A DNA stretch of 64,000 nt from Lampris incognitus (taxonomy: Eukaryota > Chordata > Actinopteri > Lampriformes > Lampridae): positions 17,520,505 through 17,584,504 of the forward strand of contig NC_079216.1 in the NCBI RefSeq assembly GCF_029633865.1, given 5' to 3'. Shown piece after piece: positions 20,563 to 33,879 of the stretch. Each line of letters begins with the position of its first letter. The stretch's first letter is position 1. The position numbers and the translations under genes are program-made. The notes below the pieces were generated by a model. It saw only the letters and a list, made by a program, of their open reading frames with translations, was not told the DNA's origin and did no database searches.

Positions 20563-23500
20563 TCAAACATGAAAGGTTGACACAAAGTCCTCTAGGTGGC
20601 CAGGGCGTAAACGTGTGCGAACAGGTCGCGGGGCGGCCTGAGGCTGGGCAGGCCGAGGTGGGGAGGGAGATGGCAGGGGGAGCTGAGGCCCAGAAATGTC
20701 TGGGGCCCGTGTAGGAGCTGCATGAAGCCCCGGGGCGTCTCGCCATGCTGAGGGAATGGCTATGGTTGTGTCACCAGCTGTGTGTGGCGGAGCTGACACC
20801 TTCCGTAGACGACTGGAGTGCCACCGAGTGCCATCGCTGAGGAGGTAAGTGGCTGGGCCCAGCTGACGGGTGACTTGGAGAGGAGATGACCAGTATGAAG
20901 CCATTTTATTGTCCCTGTGGGGCCTGCGGACCCTGACCCAGTCTGACACATTGATGTCTGGCACCCTGGTTCGTTTTGACTGGTCAAACCGTTGCTTCAT
21001 CCGCGTCTGCTGACGAGTGACTGAGGCTCTGACCCCAGAGGGAGGTGCCTGAGGTGTGGAGGGGCGGAGCCTGTCAAGGGGCATGCACAGTTCCCGGCCT
21101 AGCATGAGAGAGGCTGGGGAGACGCCTGTGGTCGAGTGCTGTGTGGCCCGATAGTGTAGCAGAGTGTGACGGATGGCCTGCGTGAAAGAGCACCCTTGGG
21201 CCATGTGTGCTCTGAGGCCGTTCTTCAGTGACTGGTGAAAACGTTCAACGCCGCCATTGGCCTGGGGGTGGTAGTACGCAGTGCGTATATGACGGATGCC
21301 CTTGCTTTCGAGATAAGCAGTGAACTCAGCAGAGACCAGCTGAGGGCCGTTGTCAGTGGTGATGGCCTTTGGGAGGCCCCAGCGAGAGAAAAGAGAGTCC
21401 AGGAAGTCGATGATGATCTGTGAGGTCACAGTGCCGGAAGTGGTGAGTTCAGGCCATTTTGAGTGTAGATCGTAGGCGACCACCATGAAGCGTTGGTGGT
21501 GGGGAACTCCATGGATCTCACCACAAATGTCCAACTGCAGGTGTTCCCAGGGCTGAGAGGGCCAGGCGAGAGGTTGCAGGGGTGGGGGAGCCTGGTGGCC
21601 AGTCTTGCCACTCACAAGGCAGGCAGAACAATCCTTCACCAGAGCCTCAATATCTCTGTCTATCCCCGGCCACCACACCAGGTCTCGGCAGCGCTGTTTC
21701 AGTTTCACAATGCCCAGGTGGCCTTCATGCGCCGTATTCAAAACACGTGCACGGAGAGCAGCTGGGACCACTGTGCAAAACCCACGTGCCACGCAGGTGT
21801 CGTTCCAGCAGGAGAGCTCCTGTCTGACTCGGGCGAACGCAGCCAGCTCCTCTGGGACCTTGTGAGGCCAGCCGTTCTGGATGTAGGTGCGGAGCTGGGA
21901 GAGGACAGGGTCCTGTTCGGAGGCTGCCCTCAGCTCCTGCAGAGAGACAGTGGCCTGGAGGGGTGTGTGTAGCATTTGGACAATGTCCTTTTCCACACAG
22001 TCAGTGTCCGTCTGTGGAGCTGGGGTGGAGACAGAGCGAGAGAGCAGGTCGGCGACAACATTGTCTCTGCCTGGGGTGAACTGCAGGCTGAAGTTGTACT
22101 GGCGGAGGCGGTCAGACCAGCGGTGCAGCCTCAGGGGTTTGTGGCCTGTCCCAGATGTGGACAGCAGCGCTGTCAGGGCCTGGTGATCTGTCCTGAGGGT
22201 GAAGGAGCGGCCATAGAGGTAGAGGTGCCACCTTTCACAAGCCCAGATACAGGCTAACGCCTCACGCTCACCCACGGAGTACCGCTGCTCGGTCAGGTTG
22301 AGGGCACGGGAGGCGAAGGCAATGGGCTTCTCCACACCGTTCTGGGTTTGAGACAGCACGGCCCCTATCGCTGTGGCTGATGCGTCACAGGTCACAAAGG
22401 TGGAGCTGGAGATGTTGAAGTGAGCCAACACTGGTGGTGAAGTCAGTTGAGTCTTGAGATCACGCACAGCGTCACTGCATGCCTTTGACCACACCCATGG
22501 CTCGTCCTTACGCAGCAGCTGGCGCAGGGGGGCTGTGGTCGCAGAGTACTGGGGAAGAAACCTCAGGTAGTAACTTGTCCTACCCAGGAAGGAGGCGACC
22601 TGGGCGGCCGAGCTGGGCTCAGGGATGGCCTGAATGGCGTCCACGTTGGATTGTAGTGGAGTTACACCGCTCGCTGACAGCCGGAACCCCACGAAGTCGA
22701 TGGCTGGCACAGAGAGGACATATTTCTCAGCATTGAGAGTTAGCTTGTGCTTGGACAGGGCTGCGAAGACCATGTTAAGGCGCTTGTCGTGGATTTCACT
22801 GGTGGGCCCGTGTACCACTATATCGTCCAGATAAATGGCCACGCCCAGTATGCCAGCCAGCACGGAGACCATGATTTTCTGGAAGCAGCTAGGGGCGGAG
22901 CTGAGACCGAAAGGCATCCTGGTGTAGCGAAACACTCCTGCATGTGTCACAAAGGCTGTGAGGTTTCGGCTGCTGGGGTGGAGGGGCACCTGTAAGTACC
23001 CCTGTCTGAGGTCGAGCTTGGAGAACACCTCAGAGCCATAGAACTGAGCAGTGAGTTCTTCTGAGGTGGGCAGTGGATACTTATCAGGGACCACTGCCTT
23101 ATTTACTGCACGTAGATCGACGCAGACACGCAGGCCCCCCGACTTCTTCTTAGCCACCACGAGGTTTGAGACCCAAGGTGACGCGTCCACCGGTTCAATG
23201 ATGCCAGCTTCCAGCAGTTGTTGCAGCTCGGCGGAGACCCCATCACGGAGAGCCAACGGGATGCGGCGCAGTGGTTGGATGACAGATTTCACAGCAGGGT
23301 TGAGGAGAGGTTGATGGGTGAAGGCGGAGAGGCAGCCCAGCCCCATAAACAGCGATGGCCACTTCTGCTGCCAAGGTGTGGCGACAGTCAGGATTGCTGC
23401 CCCCCTTGTGTCTAAGAGGGAGAACCCCAGAGCGGAGAACAGGTCCAGGCCCATCAGGTTGGCCCCACGGCGTGCCACATGAAAAACTGCATTAGGCACC

Positions 23501-24600
23501 AGCTTGGTTCCATAGCGGACAGTCAGTTGGAGAGAGCCAACCAGATCGATTTTGGAGTCACCATACCCACAGAGGACAGCTGAGGGTGCGGACAGTGGCA
23601 GTGAACCGAAAAATTGACTGTAGGTATCAACATTCAGGAGAGACACACTTGCACCGGTGTCCAACAGCAGGGGAATGCACACATCATTAATGTTGACTGT
23701 GCATGATTTGAATGACACTGGCGCAGAGCTCACCTTGTGAATGACGGCGGTTGAAGACTGGGGGGTGTGGCCCTCTGACCCAGCCGGGGAAGATCGACAG
23801 ACGTTGGCAAAGTGATTGTGCTTACCGCAGCTACGGCATGTCTGGCCACGGGCAGGGCAGTTCTGAGCCCTTGAAACATGAGACCGAGACCCACAGTTAC
23901 CACAGGACTGTTGAGGGCGGGGCCGAGAACGCCGTCGTTGCAGTTGCAAGACGTCCCCAGTGGAGTCGGCGCCCGCCTCGCTCTGGCTGGGTTGCGTCCC
24001 GAGGGGCAGCCGTGAGTAGAGGGAGGAGTCGTTGGCAGCTTGACTGGAGGTGGCCACTTGCTGTGTATTTAGCATAGCAGCACACTCAGCTGCTCCCTCA
24101 ACCTGTAGTGCGATGGTAATTGCTCTGGACAGCAGCAGATCATCTTTTTCCAGCAGGAGAGTGTCACGCACCTTTGCGTTGTTGGTGTGTTCGATTAGCT
24201 GGTCGCGAACCATCTCGTCCTGAAGCGGGCCAAACTTGCATGAGCTAGCTAGCCCTCGCAAATTAGCTACGTACTGCCGCACAGACTCACCAGGCAGTTG
24301 GTGTCGCTGACGGAATATAAATCGCCGAAGGAGGGCACTCTGTGGAGCAGCGAAATGGGTGCTCATAAGTCCCACAGCTTCGGCAAAGCTTGTGACGTTC
24401 CCCAGAGTCCCGAGCACACGATGACCCTCTGCTCCCAAGCAGTGAAGCAACAGAGCCGTGTTCCTAGCCTGGCTCACGTCGTCGAGCCCTGAGGCGATGA
24501 TGTAATTTTCAAAACTATGTAGCCAGCGAGTCCATGGTACCGGAGGCTCGCCAGGTAATGCCAGGAAGGGGGCAGGTGGTGGGAGAGAGATATCAGCCAT
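20563..24600 (-). CDS. Gag-Pol polyprotein of the Mag-like element
   Basis: A single frame of 1,345 residues from ATG 24600 (MADISLPPPAP). The frame is open a few codons upstream through the primer site, but the first ATG is the sensible start. Order: capsid-like gag (about 1-200); two zinc knuckles (CGNCGSRSHV... and CRSCGKHNHFANVC, about 233-268); aspartic protease (LLLDTGASVSLL, about 315); RT with KLDLRQGYLQVP and the IYLDDIVVHG box (about 590); RNase H (TCDASATAIGAVL; REALACIWACE; RTDHQAL); integrase with an HHCC zinc site and a D,D-35-E triad (last two in TTDNGPQ and GGVERFH). The proline-rich C-terminus has no chromodomain. Gag and Pol share one frame, so no frameshift is needed. The clade name (Mag) is my judgement from gag and zinc-knuckle style. 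Confidence 0.93.
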   Translation of the reverse strand: MADISLPPPAPFLALPGEPPVPWTRWLHSFENYIIASGLDDVSQARNTALLLHCLGAEGHRVLGTLGNVTSFAEAVGLMSTHFAAPQSALLRRFIFRQRHQLPGESVRQYVANLRGLASSCKFGPLQDEMVRDQLIEHTNNAKVRDTLLLEKDDLLLSRAITIALQVEGAAECAAMLNTQQVATSSQAANDSSLYSRLPLGTQPSQSEAGADSTGDVLQLQRRRSRPRPQQSCGNCGSRSHVSRAQNCPARGQTCRSCGKHNHFANVCRSSPAGSEGHTPQSSTAVIHKVSSAPVSFKSCTVNINDVCIPLLLDTGASVSLLNVDTYSQFFGSLPLSAPSAVLCGYGDSKIDLVGSLQLTVRYGTKLVPNAVFHVARRGANLMGLDLFSALGFSLLDTRGAAILTVATPWQQKWPSLFMGLGCLSAFTHQPLLNPAVKSVIQPLRRIPLALRDGVSAELQQLLEAGIIEPVDASPWVSNLVVAKKKSGGLRVCVDLRAVNKAVVPDKYPLPTSEELTAQFYGSEVFSKLDLRQGYLQVPLHPSSRNLTAFVTHAGVFRYTRMPFGLSSAPSCFQKIMVSVLAGILGVAIYLDDIVVHGPTSEIHDKRLNMVFAALSKHKLTLNAEKYVLSVPAIDFVGFRLSASGVTPLQSNVDAIQAIPEPSSAAQVASFLGRTSYYLRFLPQYSATTAPLRQLLRKDEPWVWSKACSDAVRDLKTQLTSPPVLAHFNISSSTFVTCDASATAIGAVLSQTQNGVEKPIAFASRALNLTEQRYSVGEREALACIWACERWHLYLYGRSFTLRTDHQALTALLSTSGTGHKPLRLHRWSDRLRQYNFSLQFTPGRDNVVADLLSRSVSTPAPQTDTDCVEKDIVQMLHTPLQATVSLQELRAASEQDPVLSQLRTYIQNGWPHKVPEELAAFARVRQELSCWNDTCVARGFCTVVPAALRARVLNTAHEGHLGIVKLKQRCRDLVWWPGIDRDIEALVKDCSACLVSGKTGHQAPPPLQPLAWPSQPWEHLQLDICGEIHGVPHHQRFMVVAYDLHSKWPELTTSGTVTSQIIIDFLDSLFSRWGLPKAITTDNGPQLVSAEFTAYLESKGIRHIRTAYYHPQANGGVERFHQSLKNGLRAHMAQGCSFTQAIRHTLLHYRATQHSTTGVSPASLMLGRELCMPLDRLRPSTPQAPPSGVRASVTRQQTRMKQRFDQSKRTRVPDINVSDWVRVRRPHRDNKMASYWSSPLQVTRQLGPATYLLSDGTRWHSSRLRKVSAPPHTAGDTTIAIPSAWRDAPGLHAAPTRAPDISGPQLPLPSPSPPRPAQPQAAPRPVRTRLRPGHLEDFVSTFHV

Positions 24601-24612
24601 CCTCGTCGCCAA

Positions 24613-24812
24613 TATTGTATTTAGAAATCACGTCAGGACACAGCGCTGTCGCTCGACACAACCTCTCCGTGGCATTCTTTATTTAGACTGACACAGCATC
24701 AAAGGCAGACCCGATCAAACAACCCAGAGCCCGCAGGCATCACCAATCGATCCCAGCACAATAGAACAGCACCAAATCAAATGCAGCACTGTCGATGTGT
24801 GCATACATAACA
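24613..24812 (-). repeat. 5' LTR of the Ser-primed Mag-like element
   Basis: 200 bp, same ends as its partner; AATAAAG signal inside; the primer site follows directly. Confidence 0.95.
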
Positions 24813-27183
24813 GATACCTTTCTATCAGAGTTTGAGGATTATTTGCTTGCGACCGGGATCGACAAGGCAGAGAAGCCGGTGCAGGCAGCGACGCTCCGGA
24901 GGCTAATGGGGAAGGAATGCCTCCATGTTTACGTGCACAACCTGGGACTCACAGCGGAAGAGCAGAAAGACGCCGGAGCGATACTCGACAAACTGGGGGA
25001 ATACTTCACACCTACCAAAAACGTCATCTTTGAGAGGTATGTTTTTGGCAACCTTAAACAAGAGGAAGGAGAACCTGTGGATGCTTTTGTCACGAGACTG
25101 AGAGAAAAGGCTGCCACATGTGAATATGGAGCTATAAGAGACGAGCTTATAAGGGACAGGCTTGTTCTTGGAACAACTGATGAGGGCGCCAGACGACGCA
25201 TGCTAAGAGAAAAGGAGCTTAAGTTGGAGGGAGCTATTGACATTTGCCGTGCAGCGGAGGTGTTGGACAATAAGTTAAAATCCATGTCACTTAGCAGCTC
25301 TGTGACTGCGGAGAGCATCAATGTAGCACATGGACAGCGACCAGGACGGAGACCTACCAGCTGGCCATCCGAGCCCACCAACACATCTTGCACAGCCACA
25401 GAGAGGCACAGGTGAATGCAAGTACCGTGGCACACCGCACAGGCGGAGGCGAGACCTGTGCCCCGCATTTGGAAAGTCATGTCGCTTGTGTGGCACTGCT
25501 AATCACTTTGCCAAAGTATGCATGAAAAGAGGCCAGCAAGCACGTCAGTTGAACGCTGTTGATGACCCGCCGATAGGGGACCCGGAGGACAGCGACCGCG
25601 ATGAGAGGGATGTGTACACGGCTGAGAGCATGGGGGCTGTGAACACTCAAAGGAAAAAGTGGTTTGTAAACCTGCCACTGCACAGAGGGGTCCAGAGGTA
25701 CCAGCTTGACTCTGGAGCCACCTGGAACGTAATGAGCTTGAAAGACAAGATGAGACTGGCGCCTAGAGTGCCTCTTCAGAAAAGTCTCACCAGGCTGAGA
25801 CTCTACAACAGTGAGTGGATGAGCTCAATGGGCGTGTACAGCACACAGTGTGTCATCAGGGGCAAGACGCACAGACTGGACTTTGAGGTCGTGCGCACCA
25901 GCCAGAAGCCCTTGCTTTCAGGGGAGACATGCGAGAGACTTGGCTTGATACGCTTCACCATTCCCGAAGAGCTGAATATTGTGGAGCACTGCAAGACAGG
26001 TGAGCCAACCAAAGGCTGTCTCATTAACACTTACAATGACGTGTTCACCAGCCCAGTCGAGTCACTGCCGGGTGATGTTCACTTCGAGTTGGATAGCACT
26101 GTGGCCCCTGTCCAGTGCGCACCAAGAAATGTCCCGGTGGCCCTCAAGGCAGCTGTTAAGGCGCAGCTGGACCAATATGAAAAGGATGGACACTTAACCA
26201 CAGTCACTCAGCCCACCGACTGGATTAGCAATCTGGTCGTAGTGAAGAAGCCAGACAAATTGAGGCTTTGCATCGACCCCAAGCCACTTAACCGAGCCCT
26301 GAAAAGGTCCCATTACCTCATGCCCACTTTAGATGACGTGCTGTACAAGCTGCCTAAGGCACGTATCTTCACCCTGGTGGATGCGCGCGACGCATTCTTG
26401 CAGTGTCGCCTTGATGAGGAGAGCAGCTTGATGACAACGTTCTGGACGCCGTGGGGTAGAAAGCGATGGCTGAAGCTCCCTTTTGGCGTGTCAGTCGCAC
26501 CAGAGCTGTACCAGAGGAAACAACATTAGCTGCTGGCCGGTTTGAAAGGAATTGAGCCCATAGCCGATGACATCCTCATAGTCGGCTGTGGAGACACGGA
26601 GGAGGAGGCCGTTCGCAACCACGACGCAAACCTCATTGCTCTGATGGACAGATGCAGGGAAGTGAAGCTGAGGCTGAGCATAAAAAAGCTACAGTTTCGT
26701 GTGAGGGAGGCCCGCTTCCATGGCCACATACTCTCGGTGGAGGGCCTCAAAGCTGATCCTGAGAAGGTCAGGGCAGTCCTGGACATGCCAAACCCCACGG
26801 ATGCAAAAGGCGTTCAGCGGTGTGTCCGCTTCGTTAACTATTTATCGAGGTTCATGCCCCGCTTGTCAGAGGTGTGTGAACCGCTGAGAAGGTTGCTGGA
26901 CAAAGGTGTGCTGTGGCACTGGTTGCCCAAACATGATGCTGCTATGAAAGAAATCAAGACGCTGGTCACGGCGATGCCAGTACCACGTTACTATGATGTC
27001 AGCAAGCCAGTCACCATACAGAGCGACTCCAGTCAGACCGGTTTGGGCTGCTGCCTGCTTCAGGGGGGACAGCCGGTCGCGTTTGCCTCCCGCGCGCTGA
27101 ACCAGATGGAGCAAAACTATGCACAGATTGAGAAGGAGTGCCTGAGCATCGTATTCGCTTGTCAACGCTTCCACTACTACCTA

Positions 27184-28825
<1,642 letters not shown>

Positions 28826-30823
28826 TATATGGGAGGGGTGATGTGACTGCAGAGACCGACCACCGCCCGCTGGTGTCAATCTTCACTAAGCCCCTTCTCA
28901 GTGCACCAAAGCGCCTTCAAAGCATGCTCCTCACACTTCAGAACTACTGCCTCACGGTGATGTACAAGCCAGGCCCTGAAATGTACATCAGTGACACGCT
29001 CAGCAGAGCCACCACCCCGCCACAGAGAACGGACACTCAGTACAGACGTGAAATGGTCTGCAGCATGCAACAGGTGCAGTACGACACGGCAGCCATGCAG
29101 CAGGCAGACAATCTAAGCGTCACCAGCCAACGCCTCGCACAGATTCGAAAACACACAGAGGAGGATGTGTGTCTTCAAACACTCAAGTCGGTCGTGCTGG
29201 AGGGATGGCCAGAACACAAAGAGGAGAGCCCCATAGCCATCAGAGAATACTGTGCCATCAGAGATGAAATAAGCGCACAGAACGGTGTGTTTTTTAGGAG
29301 CCAGCGTGTCATCATTCCAAAAGCTATGCGTCCTGAGATGCTGAAACGGATGCACTACAACCACGTGGGGGGTGAGGCTTGTTATAGACAGGCCCGGGAT
29401 ACTCTCTACTGGCCAAATATGCAGGGGGAAATCAAAGACTATGTGCAGCAGTGCTCAGTGTGTAACGAGTATGCACACGAGCAACAAAAAGAGACTATGA
29501 TGTCACACCCGCTACCCACACGTCCCTGGCAGCTGGTGAGCATGGACTTGTTCAGCTACGCAAGGCAGGACTTCCTGCTCATGGTGGATCACTATTCAGA
29601 CTTCTGGGAGATTGATCTACTCCCAGACCTGTCGGCAGAAATTACCATCCGAAGGTGCAAGGCGCAGTTTGCACGGTACGGTATCCCTGACCGGGTCATT
29701 TCCGACTGCGGAGGTCAGTTTGATTGTGGAGAGTTTCGGGCGTTTGCGAGGGAGTGGGGCTTCGAACATGTCATGTCCTCCCCGAGACACCCAAAAGCTA
29801 ACGGCAAAGCAGAGGCTGCAGGGAAGATTGTGAAAGGCCTATGCAGAAAAGCAGACCGGGCCGACGAAGACCCCTGGAAGGCTTTTCTACACTGGAGAAA
29901 CACGCCCACTGAGGACATGCGCTGCAGCCCAGCACAACGGCTGATGTCACGGAGGCTGAGAACTCTTCTCCCTGTGGCCGAAAAGCTACTAGCACCTCAG
30001 ATCATCACTGGGGTCACAGACAAGCTGAGGGTGAAGCATCAGGCAGCGAAGTTGACATATGACAGAACTGCGAGGGATCTGCCAGAGCTAAACGTCGGCC
30101 AGCCTGTCAGGATGAAACCAATCCCGGGTGACAGGACAGGCCGATGGAGGAGAGGAGTATGCCTGCAGCAGGTGGGACCGTGGTCCTATCTCGTCAACGT
30201 GGAGGGAACCACGTACCGTCGCAACAGGGTTGATCTCCGACCAGCAGAGGTTGCCCCTCCACAGCCGTCAGCCCACACAGAATGGCCACCGGAGCAGCCT
30301 GTGGGCGCGTGTGCAGCTGAAGGGGGCCATGTGGGCGGGGGCAGCATGGAGGAAGTCGTCAGCAGCCCTGTAATGTCTCCAAGGTCGTCAGCCCCGAGGT
30401 CGCCGCCATCTCCCCCACAGGCTGTGACCACACCATGCCGTGAGTTACAGGGCCGGGCCTTCTCCCGGAGCGGGAGGCAGATTAAGCCTCCAGAAAGACT
30501 TGACCTCTAGGTCATACACTGTACTGAGATTGACACACACACGCTCACACACACACACTGGACAGTGGACATAAAAAAAAAAAAACGAAACAAAAACTGA
30601 TGTTCACTTCTAATGTTCTTATTCAGTAGTCTTGTGGATGTTCTGATGCTACCATTTTGTCGTTATTGTTCTGCAGAGGTTTTGGTTGATATTGACTTGC
30701 TGTTCCTTCTTGATGCACTATTTCCATTGCACTATTTAATATTGGGATATGAGCACTAATGTTCTAATGGCTAATACTATCCATTATATTATTTGGTATT
30801 GTATTCTACGAAAGGAAGGGAGA

Positions 30824-30995
30824 TGTTGTAGGGTAATGTTATGCAGCCAACAGCTCCCCCTGGGGGCACTGATTGATGTATACTTGCCCTGTGTAACATG
30901 CCTCAGTTGCGTTATGGGCACAGCCGGTGAATACATGTTACTAAGCGACACAGCCCGACTCTGTCTGTTATTTATATGCACCTACACTTGCAACA
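30824..30995 (+). repeat. 3' LTR of the Leu-primed Mag-like element
   Basis: 172 bp, preceded by the purine tract AAAGGAAGGGAGA and followed by the target duplication CCCGC (30996-31000). Confidence 0.93.
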
Positions 30996-31204
30996 CCCGC
31001 AGGCATCACCAATCGATCCCAGCACAATAGAACAGCACCAAATCAAATGCAGCACTGTCGATGTGTGCAGACATAACAGCATCGTTAGTGTATTTCTACA
31101 ACACTGAAATGAACAACGATGAAGGGATTTGGAGATTTGGCTTGATCGGCAATCTGAAGATAAGAGTTCATGACACAAATCTACAGTGAAATATCAAAAC
31201 TTTG

Positions 31205-31277
31205 TGCCCCGTGTGAGGGTTGAACTCACGACCTTCAGATTATGAGACTGACGCGCTGCCTACTGCGCCAACGAGGC
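31205..31277 (-). tRNA. tRNA-Met (CAT, elongator type)
   Basis: Same sequence as the intact left-arm copies at 802 and 3675. A TTTT lies about 8 nt downstream on the - strand. Confidence 0.95.
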
Positions 31278-31703
31278 TAGGGCCCTATGATTAGGTACAG
31301 TCTCACAACAAGTGAAAAACTGTGTGCTAATTAAACAACGTCTCCAAGCGCCATCTTGTTAAATCAGCTAAAAGCCAGGAATTTCCCAACCGCTGTAAAT
31401 TGTGAAAAATAACATGCACTCATATTAAGTCTCACATTAAGGTTGAGAAAGTCTGTGGGTCCCTTTTTCAGCAGACTTCGCGAGACAACCAAGTCACTTT
31501 GTTTCCGCTGCTCCTCTATGTGCACCACATTCAACTGCAGTCGCTTGAGTAGCGGTTCATCGGGACACCAGCACCTCCATAATTGATTGGAGTTGTTTGA
31601 GTAGCAGTTCTTCAGGACACTAGCACCTGTGCATACTTTTACAAATAAACTCTTGAGCAGCAGCACTTCAGGTGATGAGGTTTTTTCTGAAGCGCGAAAC
31701 AGA

Positions 31704-31776
31704 CGCCTGAACAGGGACTTGAACCCTGGTCCCTCAGATTAAAAGTCTGATGCTCTTCCGTCTGAGCTACTCAGGA
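31704..31776 (-). tRNA. tRNA-Lys (TTT)
   Basis: Anticodon TTT with intact D, anticodon and T arms. The first base is T in place of G, so the 1:72 pair is lost, and the variable loop has one change. Possibly impaired in 5' end processing. Confidence 0.85.
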
Positions 31777-32898
31777 CCTTCCTTCTGTCTTAAGCGCCCA
31801 AGAAAGTCATGCTTGCCCAAGTGTTTCTCATGTCAATTTTATCTGTATAACCCTAAATTATAATCTAGTCCCAGAGGGCTTTAAAGTCACAGTTACATTT
31901 TCTGCAATGTACAATGCCCCTTTTCTTTGACCCTCGATTCAGACGAGGAAAAAGTCAATGTGAATTTTTTTTCTTTTGTTCATTTAATTTGAATGTTTCG
32001 GCAAGTTTCAAATTGGGAACTTGCACATACAGATTCAGGAAACAAAAAAGAGACACAGATAAATCTCACCATTCACCCCCATCAAGACACCCCCATAGAT
32101 TTCCATTGTGGATCCCAGAAAGAAAACCATATATCTAAAATCAAGAATCCTTGCTTAGTATTAAACGGAGCAAAACAGAAATTCAGCATATGTAACCGGT
32201 GATAGCAGTCATCGTTATTCCTCAAAGATAGGGGAGCAGATATAATGAATCCATGTGGACTCATCTTTCTGGCAAGATAATACGTTTTGGCTATGTTTTT
32301 CTTTGTGACCTAAGATTGTTTCATCTTATCATCGTTGGTGCTCACATGAAAAAAAAACCAAACACAAAACGCTGTAGTTTCTGATCTGACGGTGTTGTGC
32401 CTCTATCTGCTGCTTATGCCAATGTGATGCCAGCAGACGAAGATTGCCTTCAGCGTCCGTAGCTCTGGCCCCAGGTAAAAGCAAACATCAGTAGGTCATG
32501 CTAGTTTTGATGTAGTAGGTAATAGAATCGCCTATTACTAGCGTGTTTTGTTTAGTGTTGCCTGAGAGGACATGCAAACCAGAAAAACGAACTGTGCACT
32601 GAGGAGGGGTGACTCAAACCAGGCCACACAGCCGGCAGCTGGTGCAGGTGAGCACTCCTATCCTGCGAGACCGAGATAAACCAAGCTTCATTTGCGGATG
32701 TGGCCAAGCTATTGCTAGCACTGTCGCCGATGCCAATGAGATGACTATGAAGCCGAGGCTGTAAGGTATCTCAAATGCCAATCGCCTCTAACTTAATGGA
32801 ATGAAACCCCTCTTGTTGACGTGTGGACAAGCCTCTCTAAGAGAGGCAACATACCTAAATGGAGAGCACAGCTAGAAAAAGACATTTGAACACACTTA

Positions 32899-33686
32899 TG
32901 TAACCCGCACTTTGCGTTCGGCCGTCGTCTCCCTACACGCCCTGGGACTCTGCGTTGTGTTTGTTGTAGTATGATGTTTGCGTGGAAAAGGAAGGAGGCG
33001 GAGGCTTGTGATCGTGGCTGAGACCTGGACACTTTATTGGCACTCGCTTACACTTCACCTCTCATCAATCAGCTGGCCGCTGGCCTCATCATACTCACAG
33101 CTTCCGGCAGAAGAAACAAAAAAACATTTTTCTTTCTCAATAAAATTAAAATAAAAAGTTCAAATGTGCAAATAAACACATCTCATATCAAAATGCTACC
33201 TTACGGCAAATCCAAAGCAAATGTCATCCATTATAAATTAAATAAGGCACTTATTACCCATAAAATTAAACAAAAAAACCATGGATAATCTGCTCAAATA
33301 ATACTGCATCCTGCGTTATATGCCATGCTAATGCTCAACAGGCTAGCCAACACTTTTTTGTCACATTTCTCTTGCCAAATACAATGTTCGACATCAAACT
33401 TTAACTAGGTTATAAGCAAACTTGTCTATTAACACCACAGAATAAACAGTTAGACAATATGTGCGATATAAATCAATATTTTTATGATAATGCAGACCGC
33501 CAGTAACACTGCTCCCCTTCCGGCAGAAGAAACAAAAAAACATTTGATCAACGTAGCCTTTTGCCCGGCACAAGAACTAGGGGTACGGTGTTGCAAAAGG
33601 GACAAACATCGCCATTTGCGGCATTCCCAGGGGAACATACAGCGTAACAGTGCCACCCTGTGGCGGATTTACATTACTACCTTACA
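32899..33686 (-). repeat. 3' LTR of the His-primed Gypsy element
   Basis: 788 bp; ends TGTAAGG and GGTTACA on the - strand. Confidence 0.95.
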
Positions 33687-33879
33687 TCTACCCCTTCTTT
33701 AATTGATGGCGTCCCAGCCATCAGACCAAACAAAACAAAACAAATAAAACTTATCAGCTTAAACATTAAAACAGATCACACTGAAAGTGACGTATTAATA
33801 CCAGGAGTTGCATATTAAATGTAGATGTGTAAATGCAATCAAAGTAAATAAACCATTAATAAAACTTTTTTTTTCTTCC

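Larger units (their letters stand above)
20339..24812 (-). mobile_element. Ser-primed Mag-like Ty3/Gypsy element, looks whole
   Basis: A 4,474-bp element with 200-bp LTRs (24613-24812 is 5', 20339-20538 is 3') that differ at one site. It is flanked by the 5-bp duplication GATAC (20334-20338 and 24813-24817). The primer site TGGCGACGAGGATGG next to the 5' LTR matches the 3' end of tRNA-Ser(GCT). A tract of 13 G (- strand, 20541-20553) precedes the 3' LTR. One uninterrupted gag-pol frame fills the interior. It lies inside gag of the element at 19965-30995. Very young; no break seen. Confidence 0.95.

Noticed and set aside
21493-24077. Open frames opposite the Mag-like polyprotein
   Set aside because: Complement-strand shadows of a GC-rich coding frame with no independent domain.
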